Source of the DNA: Actinomycetota bacterium
Lineage (GTDB): Bacteria > Actinomycetota > Actinomycetes > Actinomycetales > Microbacteriaceae
Assembly (NCBI GenBank): GCA_020160915.1
Contig: JAIUPK010000001.1
Span: forward strand, 279,645 to 343,644
Length of the DNA: 64,000 nucleotides
Reading direction: 5' to 3'
The translations under genes were made by a program, and so were the position numbers. Positions 25,482-34,957 of the stretch are shown piece after piece. The first letter of the stretch is position 1; every line of letters starts with the position of its first letter. Below the pieces are notes generated by a model. It worked only from the letters and a program-made list of their open reading frames with translations, ran no database searches and was not told where the DNA came from.

Positions 25482-26330
25482 GTGTTCGATCCGGTGCTGC
25501 TGCGCAGCTTCGTCGCCGTCGCCGAGACGCTGAGTTTCACCCAGTCGGCCCACCAGCTGAGCCTCAGCCAACCGACGGTGAGCCAGCACATCCGCAAGCT
25601 GGAGCTCGCCGCCGGGCGCAATCTGGTGACCCGCGACACTCGATCGGTGGCGCTCACCGACAACGGCGAGGCGATGCTGGGATTCGCCCGAACGATCCTC
25701 GCCGCGCAGGACCAGGCTCAGAGCTACTTCACCGGATCGGCGATGCGGGGGCGCCTGCGCTTCGGGTCGGCCGATGACCTCGCCCTCACGCAGTTGCCGG
25801 GCATCCTGCGGGACTTCCGGCAGCTCTACCCGCAGATCAATCTGGAGTTGACGGTCAGCCAGAGCCCCACACTGCTGCGTCGGCTCGCCGCCGGAGCCCT
25901 CGATCTCGTATTCATCAAGCAGGACCCGGGCAGCACCGAGGGCCGCCTGGTGCGGCGCGACCGCATGGTGTGGCTGGGCCACCGCAGCATGACCCTCGAC
26001 CGGGACGCCCCAGTGCCGCTGATCGCCTACCAGGCGCCGAGCCTCAGTCGCATGTACGCGATCCGCTCCCTGGAATCCGTCGGCCGCATGTGGCGCATCA
26101 CCTGCAACGTGAAGGAGGTCAACGGAGTGCTCGCGGCAGTGCGAGCCGGCATCGGGATCGCGGTGTTCCCGCAGTCGCTGATCCCCCCGGACCTGGCGCA
26201 GGTCTCCGCTAACTACGAGCTTCCCGAACTCGGCGATGTCGACTTCTCGCTCCTCGACAACCCGAGCGCGCCCCGCGGTCCGATCGATGCGCTGACCGCC
26301 GCCATCATGAGCAGACCGGTGCACCAGTAG
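25482..26330 (+). CDS. LysR-family transcriptional regulator
   Basis: 282 residues. N-terminal winged helix-turn-helix (LLRSFVAVAETLSFTQSAHQ ... LSQPTVSQHIRKLE, residues 6-45), then a periplasmic-binding-protein-like effector domain with the GIGIAVFPQSLI segment near 222. The GTG start has GAGAGGTGG upstream. Being divergent from the MFS exporter gene, it probably activates or represses that gene in response to the exported compound; the ligand is unknown. Confidence 0.9.
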   Translation: MFDPVLLRSFVAVAETLSFTQSAHQLSLSQPTVSQHIRKLELAAGRNLVTRDTRSVALTDNGEAMLGFARTILAAQDQAQSYFTGSAMRGRLRFGSADDLALTQLPGILRDFRQLYPQINLELTVSQSPTLLRRLAAGALDLVFIKQDPGSTEGRLVRRDRMVWLGHRSMTLDRDAPVPLIAYQAPSLSRMYAIRSLESVGRMWRITCNVKEVNGVLAAVRAGIGIAVFPQSLIPPDLAQVSANYELPELGDVDFSLLDNPSAPRGPIDALTAAIMSRPVHQ

Positions 26331-26356
26331 CCTCTGCGGCAGGTCGAGCGCCGAGG

Positions 26357-27145
26357 TCAGGGCTTCATCGTCTGCTCGAGCAGGTTCTGGAACGGCTCGG
26401 GCGGCACACTGACGAAGCCGGAGTACGGGTGATCCATCGCCGCCGTCACGAAGATCAGGAGCGCCACGAACACGGCGATGAGGCCGGACATGATCAGGTG
26501 CACGCGCAGGTTGCGCGCTTCGACGAGCGCAAGCATCAACGCGTTCAGCGCGGCACCCACAGCGACGAGCACCCACAGCAGCGGCGGCAGGGCGAGCTTT
26601 GTCTCGTCCAGCCGGGCGCGGCGCGCTTCGATGAAGTCGAAGAACAGGCCCACGGTCTGGTTGTGCAGGGCCTGTCCCCCGGTGGTAGCGGGTTCGTAGG
26701 TGAACAGGATCGACTGGATGGAATCGACCTGAGCGTTGCCTGCCGCCGGGATGATGTCGCGGCCCTGAAGGGGCCAATCCACGGAGATGACGTTCTGCGT
26801 GTACAGCCGCAGTTGCTCCTGCAGATCGGGGCCGACGGGCGGTGGGTACGACGAGACCGCGCGGTACAGGGTTCCGAGCGACGATGCCTCGTCGAGCACG
26901 ACGCCGCTGACGCGCTGGAAGTTCTCGTAGACCGACACCGCGATGAGAGCCAACAGGATGCCGTAGAAGATCCCATAGGACTGCATCGCGTACCCGAGTA
27001 CCCGGTCCCACTCCTCGTGGTTGGCCGACACCCGCTTCACCCAAGGACGCACCGCGAGCAGGATCGCCCACGAGAACGCGAGGAAGAGGAGCACGAACGT
27101 GGGCAGCGCGACCCAGATCGGACCGTCGTAGAAGAAGAAGTTCAC
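26357..27145 (-). CDS. DUF4239 membrane protein
   Basis: 262 residues. Two N-terminal hydrophobic helices (about 10-32 and 55-75), a conserved ENFQRVSGVVLDEASSLGTLYRAV region near 73-97, an extracytoplasmic helical part and two C-terminal helices (about 190-235). This matches the DUF4239 family of bacterial inner-membrane proteins of unknown function. GTG start at 27145 follows GGGAGG. It lies between the LysR gene and adnB and is not part of the conserved core order. Confidence 0.8.
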   Translation of the reverse strand: MNFFFYDGPIWVALPTFVLLFLAFSWAILLAVRPWVKRVSANHEEWDRVLGYAMQSYGIFYGILLALIAVSVYENFQRVSGVVLDEASSLGTLYRAVSSYPPPVGPDLQEQLRLYTQNVISVDWPLQGRDIIPAAGNAQVDSIQSILFTYEPATTGGQALHNQTVGLFFDFIEARRARLDETKLALPPLLWVLVAVGAALNALMLALVEARNLRVHLIMSGLIAVFVALLIFVTAAMDHPYSGFVSVPPEPFQNLLEQTMKP

Positions 27146-27172
27146 CCGCGCCTCCCGTCTCCGTGTACCGCG

Positions 27173-30100
27173 CTATGCCAGCGCGGCTCGCCATCGTTCG
27201 AGCAATTCGGACTCATCGTAGATGTGATCGGGCCGGATCACGCGATTGTCGGCAACGAAGTAGAAGACCGCGTCGATGAGGTCGGGATCGATGCCGCGCC
27301 ACTTCGAGTAGGCGAGACGGTAGAGGGCGAGCTGGAGCTGCTTCTGCTCAAGATCCGCGGCATCCTTCGGCGCCTTGCCGGTCTTCCAGTCGACGACCTC
27401 GAAGCGCCCGTCGAGCTCGTAGACGGCGTCGATCTTGCAGATGATGATGCGGCCGTCGAAGGGCAGGTGGATCTCCCGCTCCACTTCGACCGGCCGCCGC
27501 GCCGCCCACGGGCTGGCCTCGAAGGTGGCCTTGAGGCGGTCGAGGTCAGCGTCGGTGAGGGTGTCTCCGGCGTCGATCTCGCCGGGCGCGGCATCCAGCT
27601 CGTCGGCACCGACCGACGCGGCGGCAAGCTGCTCGGCGTCTCCGCCGGGACCGAACCGGTTCTCCACCCAGGAGTGGAAGAGGGTGCCGAGTTGGGTGGC
27701 CCGGTAGGGCTGCTCCGGCATCGGGCGCCGCAACCCCGAGGCAACCGCGTCAGGCTCGCTCACGTAGTCCTTGAATCGGGACGCCGGCACGCGGGTGGGA
27801 ACCTCGACGGGTTCCGGGGCACCGAGCCGACGGCGACGCTCCTCGAGGAGCAGTTCGAGATCGTCGGTCCATGGTCCGACGATCGCCGGGTCAGTGCCGC
27901 GCACCGCCTCTGCGGCCCTCTCGACCGCTTCACGACGCCGGCCCAGTGGGTCCATCGGCCAGATGATGCGCTCGAGGTCGTCGCCCATCGGGTTCTCATC
28001 GGACGCAGGACCCGCGGGCAGCTCCAGGCCCAGCTCGGTGAGGTAGACACTCGGCACGCGCGGCTTGGCCTGCGTGGCCCAGAACGACCCGCTCAGCAAC
28101 AGCCCGTGCCGGGCGCGGGTGACCGCGACGTAGGCCAGCCGCCGCTCCTCGGCCAGCAGGTGCTCGCGCACCCGACCGCCGAACGCCTTCTGCTCGTCAA
28201 CCAGATCCTTGCGGGTGGTCTGGGACTCCCAGGCGAAGACGGGCAGCTCGGCGGCATCCCCGCGGAAGGTCCACGGCAGTTGACCGAAGGCGAGCCAGCC
28301 GAGGTAACCGCCCTCGACGGGGCGGCCGGGCAGCTCGTCGTCGACGAGGCGCGGCACGACCACGTGATCCCACTCGAGGCCCTTGGCGCCATGAATGGTG
28401 AGCACCTGCACCGTTCCGGGTTCCGGATCCTCGGGGCGCGGGGAGAGATCCTCGCGCTGCTCGGCCTCGCGCAACCAGGACAGGAAGCCGCCGAGGGTGG
28501 CCACCTCCTCGAGTGCGAGGTAGTTGCCGACCGCATCGAAGAACGCCTCGAAGGTGGATGCACCCAGCGGCCGGTAGTCATTGGCCGAGACCTCGATGTC
28601 GAGCTGAAGTTCCTGGAGCACGAAGGCGACGAGGTCGGGCAGGTCGAGGCCGCCGCGCGAGCGTAGCCGGGCGATGAGCCTGCCCGCGTCGCGCAACCGA
28701 TCGAGTCCCTCGGGCGTGAAGTTCGCGAGGGCGGTGTGGCCCTCGCGTGCGGTCGACAGGAAGTCGAGGGCATCCACGATCGACCCGCCCTCGCCTTCGG
28801 CGACCGAGGCCTTCAGTGCCTGCGCGAGTTCGTCGTCGTATCGATGTTGCGCGTAGTCGCGATCCCGCAGCCACGCCGCGAGACGGTGCAGCGCCCAGAG
28901 GTCTTGCACCCCGACCCGCCAGCGCGAACCCGCGAGCAGACGAACCAGTTCGAGGCCAGCGGACGGGTCGTTCATCACGGTGAGCGCGCACACCAGGTCG
29001 GCGACCTCGGGCTCGGCCAGAAGCCCCCCGATTCCGAGCACGTGGAACTTCACCCCGTGGCGGCGCATCGCCTCGAGGAAGAAGCCCTGGGTCTTGCGGG
29101 TGCGGAAGAGCATCGCCGCGGCGGGTGGCGTGCCGCGCACGTCGAGCCTGGCCTTGAGCCAGCGGGCAGCGGCATCCGCCTCGTCGGCGACCGTCTCGAG
29201 AAACTCGACGTCGACCGGCAGGTCGCTGGCGGTCGGGCTCGCGTCGAGACGATCGACCTGTACTTTCGCACTGGCGACGAACGGCGCCACGATCGTGTTG
29301 GCGACGTCGAGGATGCGCCGACCGTTGCGCCAGCTCGTCGACAGCGCGAAGCGCGTGTCGGTCGCCCCGAACGCGGTCGCGAAGTCGTCGAGGTTGGAGG
29401 CGCTCGCCCCGCGCCAGCCGTAGATGGACTGGTTGGGGTCGCCGACCGCCATCACCGGATGCCCGGCGAACAGTTGCGCAAGCAGCCGAGCCTGCACGAC
29501 CGAGGTGTCCTGGTACTCGTCGAGCAGCACGACACGGAACCGATCCCGCTCGATCTCGGCGACTCGCGGCTGGCGGCGCAGGATCTCGAGGGCCAGAGCC
29601 ACCTGGTCGGAGTACTCCACCAGCCCGCGCCGCACCTTCGCGTCGCCGTACTCGGCGGCGAGGTCGACGAGCACGTCGAGCGCGCCGACGGTCTCGGCCC
29701 AGCCGTCGACCTGGGCGTAGGCGCCGCGACCCCCCGGGGGCAGGTCGACGATTCGGGCGAACCGTCGCGCGAACTCCTGCACCTCGGCGGGCACCGCGAC
29801 GTTCTCCGCGAGGGAGCGCGAGATCGCGAGCGTGGCCTTGGTGACGGGGTCGAGATTCTTGCCGATGTCGGCGAGCCGGTCATCCTTGGTTCTGATCACC
29901 GTCGTGCGAGCCAACTGCCAGGCGGCCGCCTCGCCGAGAACGGCGCCGTCGCTCTCGCGGCCGAGAGCCGCGGCATTGTCGCGGTAGAGGGTGTTCGCGT
30001 ACGAGTTGTAGGTGGCCACGGTGGGGGCGTCGAACGGGTCATAGCCCTCGCCGAGCAGGCCCACCCGCGCGAGGTCGGCGATGCGCTCCCGGATGCGCAG

Positions 30101-30343
30101 GGCGAGTTCGCCTGCCGCCTTGCGCGTGAAGGTGAGTCCGAGAATCTGGCTCGGGTCGACCATGCGGTTGGCGAGGAGCCACAGCACCCGGCCGGCCATG
30201 GTCTCGGTCTTGCCGCTGCCAGCACCCGCCACGACGAGGGCCGGGGCCAGCGGCGACTCGATCACGGCGCGCTGTTGTGCCGTCGGCCGGGGCCGCCCGA
30301 GGGCATCCGCGATCTGGTCGGCGTTGATCGTCGGCTCAGTCAC
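27173..30343 (-). CDS. adnB: AdnB-like helicase-nuclease subunit
   Basis: 1056 residues. N-terminal UvrD-type motor: GAGSGKT near 42, TFTRKAAGELALR, LDEYQDTSVVQ, GDPNQSIYGWRGAS, STSWRNG, TIHGAKGLEWDHVVVP and AYVAVTRARHGL. The C-terminal RecB-type nuclease has VDWKTGKAP near 985 and QLQLALYRLAY. Mycobacterial AdnAB, the heterodimer that processes double-strand breaks, has a motor and a nuclease in each subunit with AdnB the main motor. The same order (adnA then adnB) is seen here. GTG start overlaps the end of adnA by 8 nt. Confidence 0.9.
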   Translation of the reverse strand: MTEPTINADQIADALGRPRPTAQQRAVIESPLAPALVVAGAGSGKTETMAGRVLWLLANRMVDPSQILGLTFTRKAAGELALRIRERIADLARVGLLGEGYDPFDAPTVATYNSYANTLYRDNAAALGRESDGAVLGEAAAWQLARTTVIRTKDDRLADIGKNLDPVTKATLAISRSLAENVAVPAEVQEFARRFARIVDLPPGGRGAYAQVDGWAETVGALDVLVDLAAEYGDAKVRRGLVEYSDQVALALEILRRQPRVAEIERDRFRVVLLDEYQDTSVVQARLLAQLFAGHPVMAVGDPNQSIYGWRGASASNLDDFATAFGATDTRFALSTSWRNGRRILDVANTIVAPFVASAKVQVDRLDASPTASDLPVDVEFLETVADEADAAARWLKARLDVRGTPPAAAMLFRTRKTQGFFLEAMRRHGVKFHVLGIGGLLAEPEVADLVCALTVMNDPSAGLELVRLLAGSRWRVGVQDLWALHRLAAWLRDRDYAQHRYDDELAQALKASVAEGEGGSIVDALDFLSTAREGHTALANFTPEGLDRLRDAGRLIARLRSRGGLDLPDLVAFVLQELQLDIEVSANDYRPLGASTFEAFFDAVGNYLALEEVATLGGFLSWLREAEQREDLSPRPEDPEPGTVQVLTIHGAKGLEWDHVVVPRLVDDELPGRPVEGGYLGWLAFGQLPWTFRGDAAELPVFAWESQTTRKDLVDEQKAFGGRVREHLLAEERRLAYVAVTRARHGLLLSGSFWATQAKPRVPSVYLTELGLELPAGPASDENPMGDDLERIIWPMDPLGRRREAVERAAEAVRGTDPAIVGPWTDDLELLLEERRRRLGAPEPVEVPTRVPASRFKDYVSEPDAVASGLRRPMPEQPYRATQLGTLFHSWVENRFGPGGDAEQLAAASVGADELDAAPGEIDAGDTLTDADLDRLKATFEASPWAARRPVEVEREIHLPFDGRIIICKIDAVYELDGRFEVVDWKTGKAPKDAADLEQKQLQLALYRLAYSKWRGIDPDLIDAVFYFVADNRVIRPDHIYDESELLERWRAALA

Positions 30344-33300
30344 TGGACACCGCCCGCACTCGCTGCAGCCTCAACCGCGACGGGTCGCCACGACCGTAGA
30401 TCGGCAGCTCGGCCTCACCCGCGAATTCGGCCGCCGCGATCAGCGCCGCCGCCGAACGCACCCGCTCGCGGAAGGCCTCCAGCTGATCGGCGTCGAGCGG
30501 AGCCTGATGGGCCTCGCGGTAGAGCTTCGAGCCGATGCCCTGCTTGACGAAGAGCAGCTTGGCTCCGCCCTGTCGGTGCCCGTCGTGGCCGGCCAGCGGC
30601 TCGTCGAGGATGCCCTCCGTGTAGGCGAGTTGGTATGCCGCGAGCTGCGGATGCTCGTCGATGGTCGACTGGGTCGTGATCGGCGTGCCCGTCTTCAAGT
30701 CAACGATGACGACCTCGCCCGTCGGTGAGATCTCGACGCGGTCGATCGAACCGCTGAGCTTCGCGTTATCGACCTCGAGCGTGAAGCGGCTCTCGGCGCC
30801 CACGAGGGTCTTGCCCTCGCGCTGGAAGTCCTGCAGGTACTCGGCGAGCGCCGTCGTGAATCCCTTCGCGATGCGTCGCTGGCGCTCGGCGAGCCAGGGC
30901 GCCTCGAACAGCAACTCGCTCCAGCGCTGCTCCACCGCCGCCCACAGGGCCTCCTGGGTGGGCTCGGGGGCCGTCTCCATCGCCCAGTGCACGATCGTGC
31001 CGACGTTGGCGATCACGCCCGAGTCGGAGCCCGCGATCTTCTCAAGGAACCAGTCGAGCGGGCTGTCGAGCAGCTTCTCGATCGCCGACGGCGAGACCGG
31101 CACCTGCTCGCCCTCGAACAGCGGCCCGGTGGAGCTGGGCTGCCTGAGGCCGTGCCAGTCGTCCGGGTCGGCGCCGGGCACCGACTCGACCGCGAGCGCG
31201 GCGAGGGATGCCGCGGCCTCCCCCGCGCGCTGCCCCGCCACGAGCATCCGGCGCAGCTTGCCCACCTGCGCCCGCAGCGACAGCGGGGTGGCGGTCGGAT
31301 CGAGCGTCTCGGTGCCCGCCGGGGCCAAGCCGAGGAACACGCTCGAGGCCTCGTCGTCGTTGGCGACGGCAGCGAGGATGACCCGGGTGCGTGCCCGGGA
31401 TACGGCAAGCGCGAACAGTCGCAGCTCGTCGCCGAGCACCTGCTTGCGCTCGTCGACCGCAGTTGACTCCACGCCTGTCACGATGCGAACGAGATCCTGC
31501 GGAGCCAGAAGCGAGCCGCGCAGCCTCAGGTTGGGCCACGCGCCATCCTGCAGGCCACCCACGACGACCGTGTCGAACTCGAGGCCGACAGTTCCCGCGG
31601 GCGTGGTGACGAGCACGGCGTCGTCGAAAGCCCGCGGCGACAGTGTGTCCTCGGGCACCTCCGCGTCGAGCACCTCGTCGAGGTAGAGCGACGGCCCCTT
31701 GTCGGGCCGGAGCTCGACGAACCGCTTCGCGGAGGTGAACAACGCCACGATTCCGTCGAGGTTGCGGTTCGCCTCGGCAGCGGTGATGCCCGCACCGAGC
31801 GCCTGGTCGTGCCAGCTGCGGGCGAGGCCGCTGCGATCCCACGCGGTCCACAGCAGCTCCTCGATGGAGCCGTCGCTCGCCCCGAGACGGGCGATGGTCT
31901 CGGCGAGGCGCTCGGCGGCCCGGGCGACCCGATGATCGATCGAGGCGAGCCTGCCGGGAGCGGCCAGCGCCTCGGCTACGAGCTCGTCTCCCGGGCGGTT
32001 GCCGCCGCCAGCGACCTCCTCGGCGCGCAGCGCGATGCGCAGACGGCGAAGCGCCAGCGCGTCAAGCCCACCGAACGGGCCGAGAAGGAGCTCGGTCGCC
32101 ACAGCCGGCGTGAGAGGCTCACGACCGACCCCCACCGACACCAGCCGCAGCAGACTGCGGGCGGCGAAGTCCTCGCGCAGCGCCGTGCCCGCAGCGGTGG
32201 TGCGCGCCGGAACCTCGGCCATCGCGAGAGCGCGCACGACCGGCGCCAGCTGGGCGCCGCTGCGCACCACGACAACCATCTGCGACCACGGAACACCGCG
32301 GTGCAGGTGCGCCTCACGAAGAGCGCGAGCCACCGTCGACCACTCGCGCGCGGGGCTGGGCGCCTGCACGAGGGCGACCGGCACGGCGACATCGGCGCCC
32401 GCGCCGATCGCGGCGCGCTGCCTGCCCGCGGCGGCCGTGCCGATGCGGGCCGTGACGGACGAGGTGAACGCCCGAAGGGCGGCACCCTGACGGTGACTCG
32501 TCGAGAGCGTGAGCGTGGTGAGCTCCGGCAGGGCCAAGACGGTGGCCAGGCGGCCGAGGGCGTCGGGCTCGCCGCCGCGGAAAGCGTTGGCTGCGACATC
32601 CGGATCACCGAAGGCGATCACCGCGATGCCCCGGGCGGCCAGCGAGCGCAGCAGGGCCAGGGTGGTCTCGGTCGCCTCCTGCAGATCGTCGACGACAACC
32701 AGTCGCAGGGCCGAGGCCCGCTCCCCCAACTCGCCGCGCTCGACGGCCGCGACCGCGTAACGGGTGAGCTCGGCCTGATCGAAGCGCGTCTCGGAGCGGT
32801 AGGAGAGAACCTGCGTGTACTCCTCGATCAGCTGCGCTGCGGCCACCCACTCTGGATGCCCGTGCGCGCCGCCCAGGCGGCGCAGTTGCGCGACATCCAC
32901 GTCGTACTCCGTGGCCCGGGTCATCAGCTCACGTAACTCGGTGCGGAAGGTGCGCAGCCTCCGCACCTCGGGACCGAGATGCTCGGGCCAGCGCGGGCCG
33001 GACCCCTCCTCGAGGTGGCCCTCCATGAGGGAGGCGAGCTCGACGTCCTGCTCGGCACCGCTGACCAGCCGCGGTGGCAGCGCCCCAGCGGTGCGGGCAG
33101 CATCGCGAACGATCTCGAAAGCAAGCGAGTTGACCGACCGCGCCATCGGCCCCGTCGTCGGCACGCCGAGACGCAGGGCGATGGCGTCGCGCAGGCGGGT
33201 GGCCGTGGCGCGGGAGGTCGTGAGCGCGAGAACCGCGTCGGCACCCCAGCCCCTGGCGAGCACGCGGTCTGCGACGACCTCGATGAGCGCGGTGGTCTTG

Positions 33301-33428
33301 CCGGTGCCGGGAGCACCGAGAACGGCGGCGGATGCGTCATCCGGGAGGTCGATGACGTAGCGCTGTGACGGGTCCATCGAGACCGGCGGTGCCGTGGAGC
33401 GGCCGCGGGCGAATCCCATCATCGTCAC
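30336..33428 (-). CDS. adnA: AdnA-like helicase-nuclease subunit
   Basis: 1030 residues. Walker A GAPGTGKT near 38-45 and a recognisable but diverged UvrD motor (VVDDLQEATETTLALLR instead of DEYQD). The C-terminal PD-(D/E)XK nuclease has VEISPTGEVVIVDLKTGTP near 925 and QLAAYQLAY. Divergence of the motor fits AdnA, whose ATPase is reported to be secondary in mycobacteria. With AdnB it would resect DNA ends, taking the place of RecBCD. Starts possible at GTG 33428, ATG 33422 or ATG 33419; none has a strong ribosome-binding site. Confidence 0.88.
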   Translation of the reverse strand: MTMMGFARGRSTAPPVSMDPSQRYVIDLPDDASAAVLGAPGTGKTTALIEVVADRVLARGWGADAVLALTTSRATATRLRDAIALRLGVPTTGPMARSVNSLAFEIVRDAARTAGALPPRLVSGAEQDVELASLMEGHLEEGSGPRWPEHLGPEVRRLRTFRTELRELMTRATEYDVDVAQLRRLGGAHGHPEWVAAAQLIEEYTQVLSYRSETRFDQAELTRYAVAAVERGELGERASALRLVVVDDLQEATETTLALLRSLAARGIAVIAFGDPDVAANAFRGGEPDALGRLATVLALPELTTLTLSTSHRQGAALRAFTSSVTARIGTAAAGRQRAAIGAGADVAVPVALVQAPSPAREWSTVARALREAHLHRGVPWSQMVVVVRSGAQLAPVVRALAMAEVPARTTAAGTALREDFAARSLLRLVSVGVGREPLTPAVATELLLGPFGGLDALALRRLRIALRAEEVAGGGNRPGDELVAEALAAPGRLASIDHRVARAAERLAETIARLGASDGSIEELLWTAWDRSGLARSWHDQALGAGITAAEANRNLDGIVALFTSAKRFVELRPDKGPSLYLDEVLDAEVPEDTLSPRAFDDAVLVTTPAGTVGLEFDTVVVGGLQDGAWPNLRLRGSLLAPQDLVRIVTGVESTAVDERKQVLGDELRLFALAVSRARTRVILAAVANDDEASSVFLGLAPAGTETLDPTATPLSLRAQVGKLRRMLVAGQRAGEAAASLAALAVESVPGADPDDWHGLRQPSSTGPLFEGEQVPVSPSAIEKLLDSPLDWFLEKIAGSDSGVIANVGTIVHWAMETAPEPTQEALWAAVEQRWSELLFEAPWLAERQRRIAKGFTTALAEYLQDFQREGKTLVGAESRFTLEVDNAKLSGSIDRVEISPTGEVVIVDLKTGTPITTQSTIDEHPQLAAYQLAYTEGILDEPLAGHDGHRQGGAKLLFVKQGIGSKLYREAHQAPLDADQLEAFRERVRSAAALIAAAEFAGEAELPIYGRGDPSRLRLQRVRAVSSD

Positions 33429-33490
33429 GGGTCAACGGTAGCGGCGTGCGCTGACAGAGAACGCAAGGAATCGCCTCCCGAGTTCTGTCG

Positions 33491-33496
33491 TACCCT
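33491..33496 (+). promoter_or_regulatory. Probable -10 element for the leaderless DUF3107 gene
   Basis: TACCCT is followed by 6 nt and GTG at 33503. Confidence 0.5.
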
Positions 33497-33502
33497 AAGC
33501 CT

Positions 33503-33727
33503 GTGGACATTCGTATCGGCATTGCCAACAGCCCCCGTGAGATCAACTTCGAGTCGTCGCAGAGCTCCGCGGAGATCGAGAAGATCGTCGCCACCGCTCT
33601 CGACACGGATGCCAAGTTCGTGAGCCTGAAGGACGACAAGGGCAAGCTCTACATCGTTCCCACCGCAGCTCTCGCCTACCTGGAGGTGGGCTCCGAGGAG
33701 TCCCGCCGCATCGGCTTCGTCGCCTGA
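33503..33727 (+). CDS. DUF3107 small protein
   Basis: 74 residues, start GTG. It is a compact conserved actinobacterial protein (mycobacterial counterpart TB9.4/Rv3208A) of unknown function, with landmarks IANSPREI near 7-14 and YIVPTAALAYLE near 49. The GTG start is supported by a TACCCT element 6 nt upstream. It is followed 16 bp later by a small membrane protein gene, and it sits at the expected place near the ferritin-like and DEAD-box genes. Confidence 0.9.
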   Translation: MDIRIGIANSPREINFESSQSSAEIEKIVATALDTDAKFVSLKDDKGKLYIVPTAALAYLEVGSEESRRIGFVA

Positions 33728-33743
33728 CCGAGAGGATCGACGC

Positions 33744-34040
33744 ATGGAACTGCTCTTCGTCACCGTGATCGGCGCCGGCATCGGCCTCATCGTGCGCTAC
33801 GTGCTGCCGAGCCGGGGCACCTACGGTGTGCTTCTCGTTCCCGCGATCAGCGCGGCGGCAACCGCCATCACCTGGGTGGCCCTGCTGTGGGCCGGCCAGA
33901 CGTTCGACGGAACGTGGATCTGGGTGGCCAGCCTCGCAGCAGCCGTCGCCGCGGGAATCGCCGCCGCCGTCATTCTTCCCCGCCAGCGCGTTGACGCGGA
34001 TGCCCGTCTGTTCGCCCAGCTCTCAGGCGGTAAGGCCTAA
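33744..34040 (+). CDS. Small integral membrane protein, unknown function
   Basis: 98 residues with three hydrophobic helices (about 3-20, 27-47 and 55-78) and a short polar tail ending FAQLSGGKA. GAGAGGA precedes the ATG. It is probably cotranscribed with the DUF3107 gene. The last 18 nt, including the stop codon, form the left copy of the direct repeat that bounds the 34.0-35.6 kb insertion. No family was recognised. Confidence 0.75.
   Translation: MELLFVTVIGAGIGLIVRYVLPSRGTYGVLLVPAISAAATAITWVALLWAGQTFDGTWIWVASLAAAVAAGIAAAVILPRQRVDADARLFAQLSGGKA
34022..34039. repeat. Left copy of 18-bp direct repeat bounding an inserted segment
   Basis: CTCAGGCGGTAAGGCCTA is repeated exactly at 35631-35648, 1609 bp away; the match extends to 22 bp with one mismatch. 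It spans the 3' end of the small membrane protein gene and includes the stop of the methyltransferase gene. Confidence 0.85.
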
Positions 34041-34957
34041 CCCACGGATCGCGCCACTGGGAGCCCGGGCACCCAGCACCGCACCGTATTTCGGTACCGG
34101 CGATAGGGATCACCGAACCGCGCTTCGAGGTCCGCTTCTTCGTGCGGTCGCACGGCGTAGTTCCACAGGAGTGACCCCAACAAGGCGTAGGCGACGACGA
34201 GCCAGGACGAGAGCATCAGGCCGACGGCTACCCCCTGCACGATGCCGGAGACGGCCATGGGGTTGCGAACGAATCGGTACGGGCCGGCCACGACTAGTAG
34301 TCGAGGCATGGCGGCAGGCAGCGGGGTTCCCTTCCCGAGCGTGGACATCGCAGCGGCCGACCAGATCCCCAGTGCACTGGCAAATACGAAGATGACCGCG
34401 CCCACTAGGGGCACCCCCACTGGCAGCGTGATCGCGAGGCCCCATCGATGTTCGAGCCATCGGATGATGATCGGCGCGACCCCGAGGAAGAACCCCCAGA
34501 AGAGCACGATCTGGACCGCCGCCGCGACTGCATGACGCAGCGCTGAGCCGTCAGGGCGCGCAAGCCGGAATGCGAACGGGCCCAGGAGGATCCACTGCGT
34601 GGGAATCAGTCCGAAGACGATCAGAGCGAGGGCCGCGACAGAGCCGCCTGCCGCGGCTGCCATTGCCAGCACGCCCCAGCCAGCCTGGCCGGTCACTGTC
34701 GCATATCCAGCGAGCGCCACCGCGACGAGTACCGTCCAACCGGTGGCGATGAAAGCCGCGATCCGGATGCCAGCAGCCGCCAAGCCGGAGGCGAGCACGA
34801 AGAGCGGAACATCGAACAGTGCCACGAAGACCGGATCGAGTTGACCCAGAGTCACGTGCCTCACCCACGGCGAGGCGAACACCAGTACCCACCAGGCAGC
34901 ACCAGCCAGCGCTTGCGCAGCGAAGTAGGTGCGGCCCCACAGGACGGGCCGGGTCAC
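34037..34957 (-). CDS. Isoprenylcysteine carboxyl-methyltransferase-like membrane protein
   Basis: 306 residues with about eight hydrophobic helices. The C-terminal quarter shows the ICMT/PEMT signature: GPYRFVRNP near 225-233, then WNYAVRPHEEADLEARFGDPYRRY (split as WNYAVRPHEEADL and FGDPYRRYRNTV) near 262-287, which binds S-adenosylmethionine. In bacteria such proteins methylate small lipids or unknown substrates; prenyl-cysteine methylation is not expected. It overlaps the vapC gene by 4 nt and forms with vapBC the inserted 1.6-kb segment. Confidence 0.82.
   Translation of the reverse strand: MTRPVLWGRTYFAAQALAGAAWWVLVFASPWVRHVTLGQLDPVFVALFDVPLFVLASGLAAAGIRIAAFIATGWTVLVAVALAGYATVTGQAGWGVLAMAAAAGGSVAALALIVFGLIPTQWILLGPFAFRLARPDGSALRHAVAAAVQIVLFWGFFLGVAPIIIRWLEHRWGLAITLPVGVPLVGAVIFVFASALGIWSAAAMSTLGKGTPLPAAMPRLLVVAGPYRFVRNPMAVSGIVQGVAVGLMLSSWLVVAYALLGSLLWNYAVRPHEEADLEARFGDPYRRYRNTVRCWVPGLPVARSVG

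Noticed and set aside
26429-30547. Long plus-strand frames (745 and 603 codons) opposite DUF4239 and adnB
   Set aside because: They are antisense to genes with complete helicase and nuclease motifs and show no domain of their own.
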